Shown piece by piece: positions 13,050 through 13,103 of a stretch of 13,103 nt of DNA; within the stretch, counting starts at the first letter, position 1, and each line of letters opens with the position of its first letter. The notes under the pieces were generated by a model. That model was not told where the DNA came from and did not search any database. It saw nothing but the letters and a program-made list of their open reading frames with translations. Source of the stretch: Armatimonadota bacterium (GTDB taxonomy: Bacteria > Armatimonadota > Armatimonadia > Armatimonadales > Armatimonadaceae); NCBI GenBank assembly GCA_030833025.1, contig JAURHZ010000038.1, forward strand, positions 1 to 13,103, written 5' to 3'. A program made the position numbers and the translations under genes.

Positions 13050-13103
13050 ACTTTCGCAATGCCTTTGCTTTACGTGAGGATGAGCTTTCTCCGGAAGAAC
13101 GCG
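13046..13103 (+). CDS. Start of an unidentified gene (cut by window edge)
   Basis: Nineteen codons from a GTG at 13046 read MNFRNAFALREDELSPEER and run off the window. The start overlaps the preceding stop as GTGA, and GGAAGG lies about 9 nt upstream (13031-13036). The charged, open reading continues the same operon. Too short to name. Confidence 0.55.
   Translation, partial: MNFRNAFALREDELSPEER

Noticed and set aside
1..13103. Mobile elements, phage genes, CRISPR arrays, toxin-antitoxin or defence genes
   Set aside because: No transposase, integrase, terminal repeats or spaced repeat array is visible; all recognised genes are chromosomal housekeeping or transport genes.

Overview
This window is a stretch of ordinary bacterial chromosome. 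It holds twelve complete protein genes, two genes cut by the window edges (rplR at the left, an unrecognised gene at the right) and one tRNA. Most genes lie on the minus strand, many overlap by 1 to 14 bases, and nothing in the sequence points to phage, transposon or CRISPR content. The set (long, zinc-free S14; non-mevalonate isoprenoid enzyme Dxr; RseP-type site-2 protease; bacterial-type ProRS with an editing domain) shows a free-living bacterium. The phylum cannot be fixed from the sequence alone; an under-sampled lineage of Armatimonadota or Chloroflexota type is a guess.

Layout. (1) 1-1560, minus: rpsN-rpsH-rplF-rplR, the second half of a classical spc ribosomal protein operon, with its own promoter and a leader of about 110 nt. 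The usual upstream neighbour rplE is missing. (2) 1711-3944, minus: a DUF485 membrane protein and an ActP-like sodium:acetate symporter with a large extra soluble segment, translationally coupled by a TTGA overlap. (3) 4027-4140, minus: tRNA-Cys(GCA) and its terminator. (4) 4156-8318, minus: a five-gene block with almost no spacing: a membrane protein with a TPR-like tail, a 65-residue membrane protein, histidinol dehydrogenase (hisD), a dicarboxylate/amino-acid:cation symporter, and a beta-propeller-like protein of unknown role. (5) 8439-10172, plus: proS, ending in a strong, probably bidirectional terminator. (6) 10274-12467, minus: rseP and dxr, overlapping by 14 bases. (7) 12561-13103, plus: a small membrane protein with a PH-like domain, then the start of a second gene overlapping it by GTGA.

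Working links. The ribosomal genes form one transcription unit. DUF485 and ActP-like genes usually sit together and import short-chain carboxylates. dxr (membrane-bound step-two enzyme of the MEP pathway genes) and rseP are a common conserved pair. The hisD block joins a biosynthetic dehydrogenase to a carboxylate or amino-acid importer and three uncharacterised proteins; this is the most unusual linkage here, but its meaning is inference.

Control signals. One near-consensus sigma-70 promoter (TTGACT, 17 nt, TATAAT) sits directly before a GTG start at 12561. dxr and the first gene of the hisD block also have a -10-like hexamer 7-8 nt before the start and no Shine-Dalgarno sequence, so several first genes of transcription units may be translated from leaderless mRNAs, while genes inside operons mostly have clear Shine-Dalgarno sites. 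I found no clear new defence, mobile or biosynthetic system.
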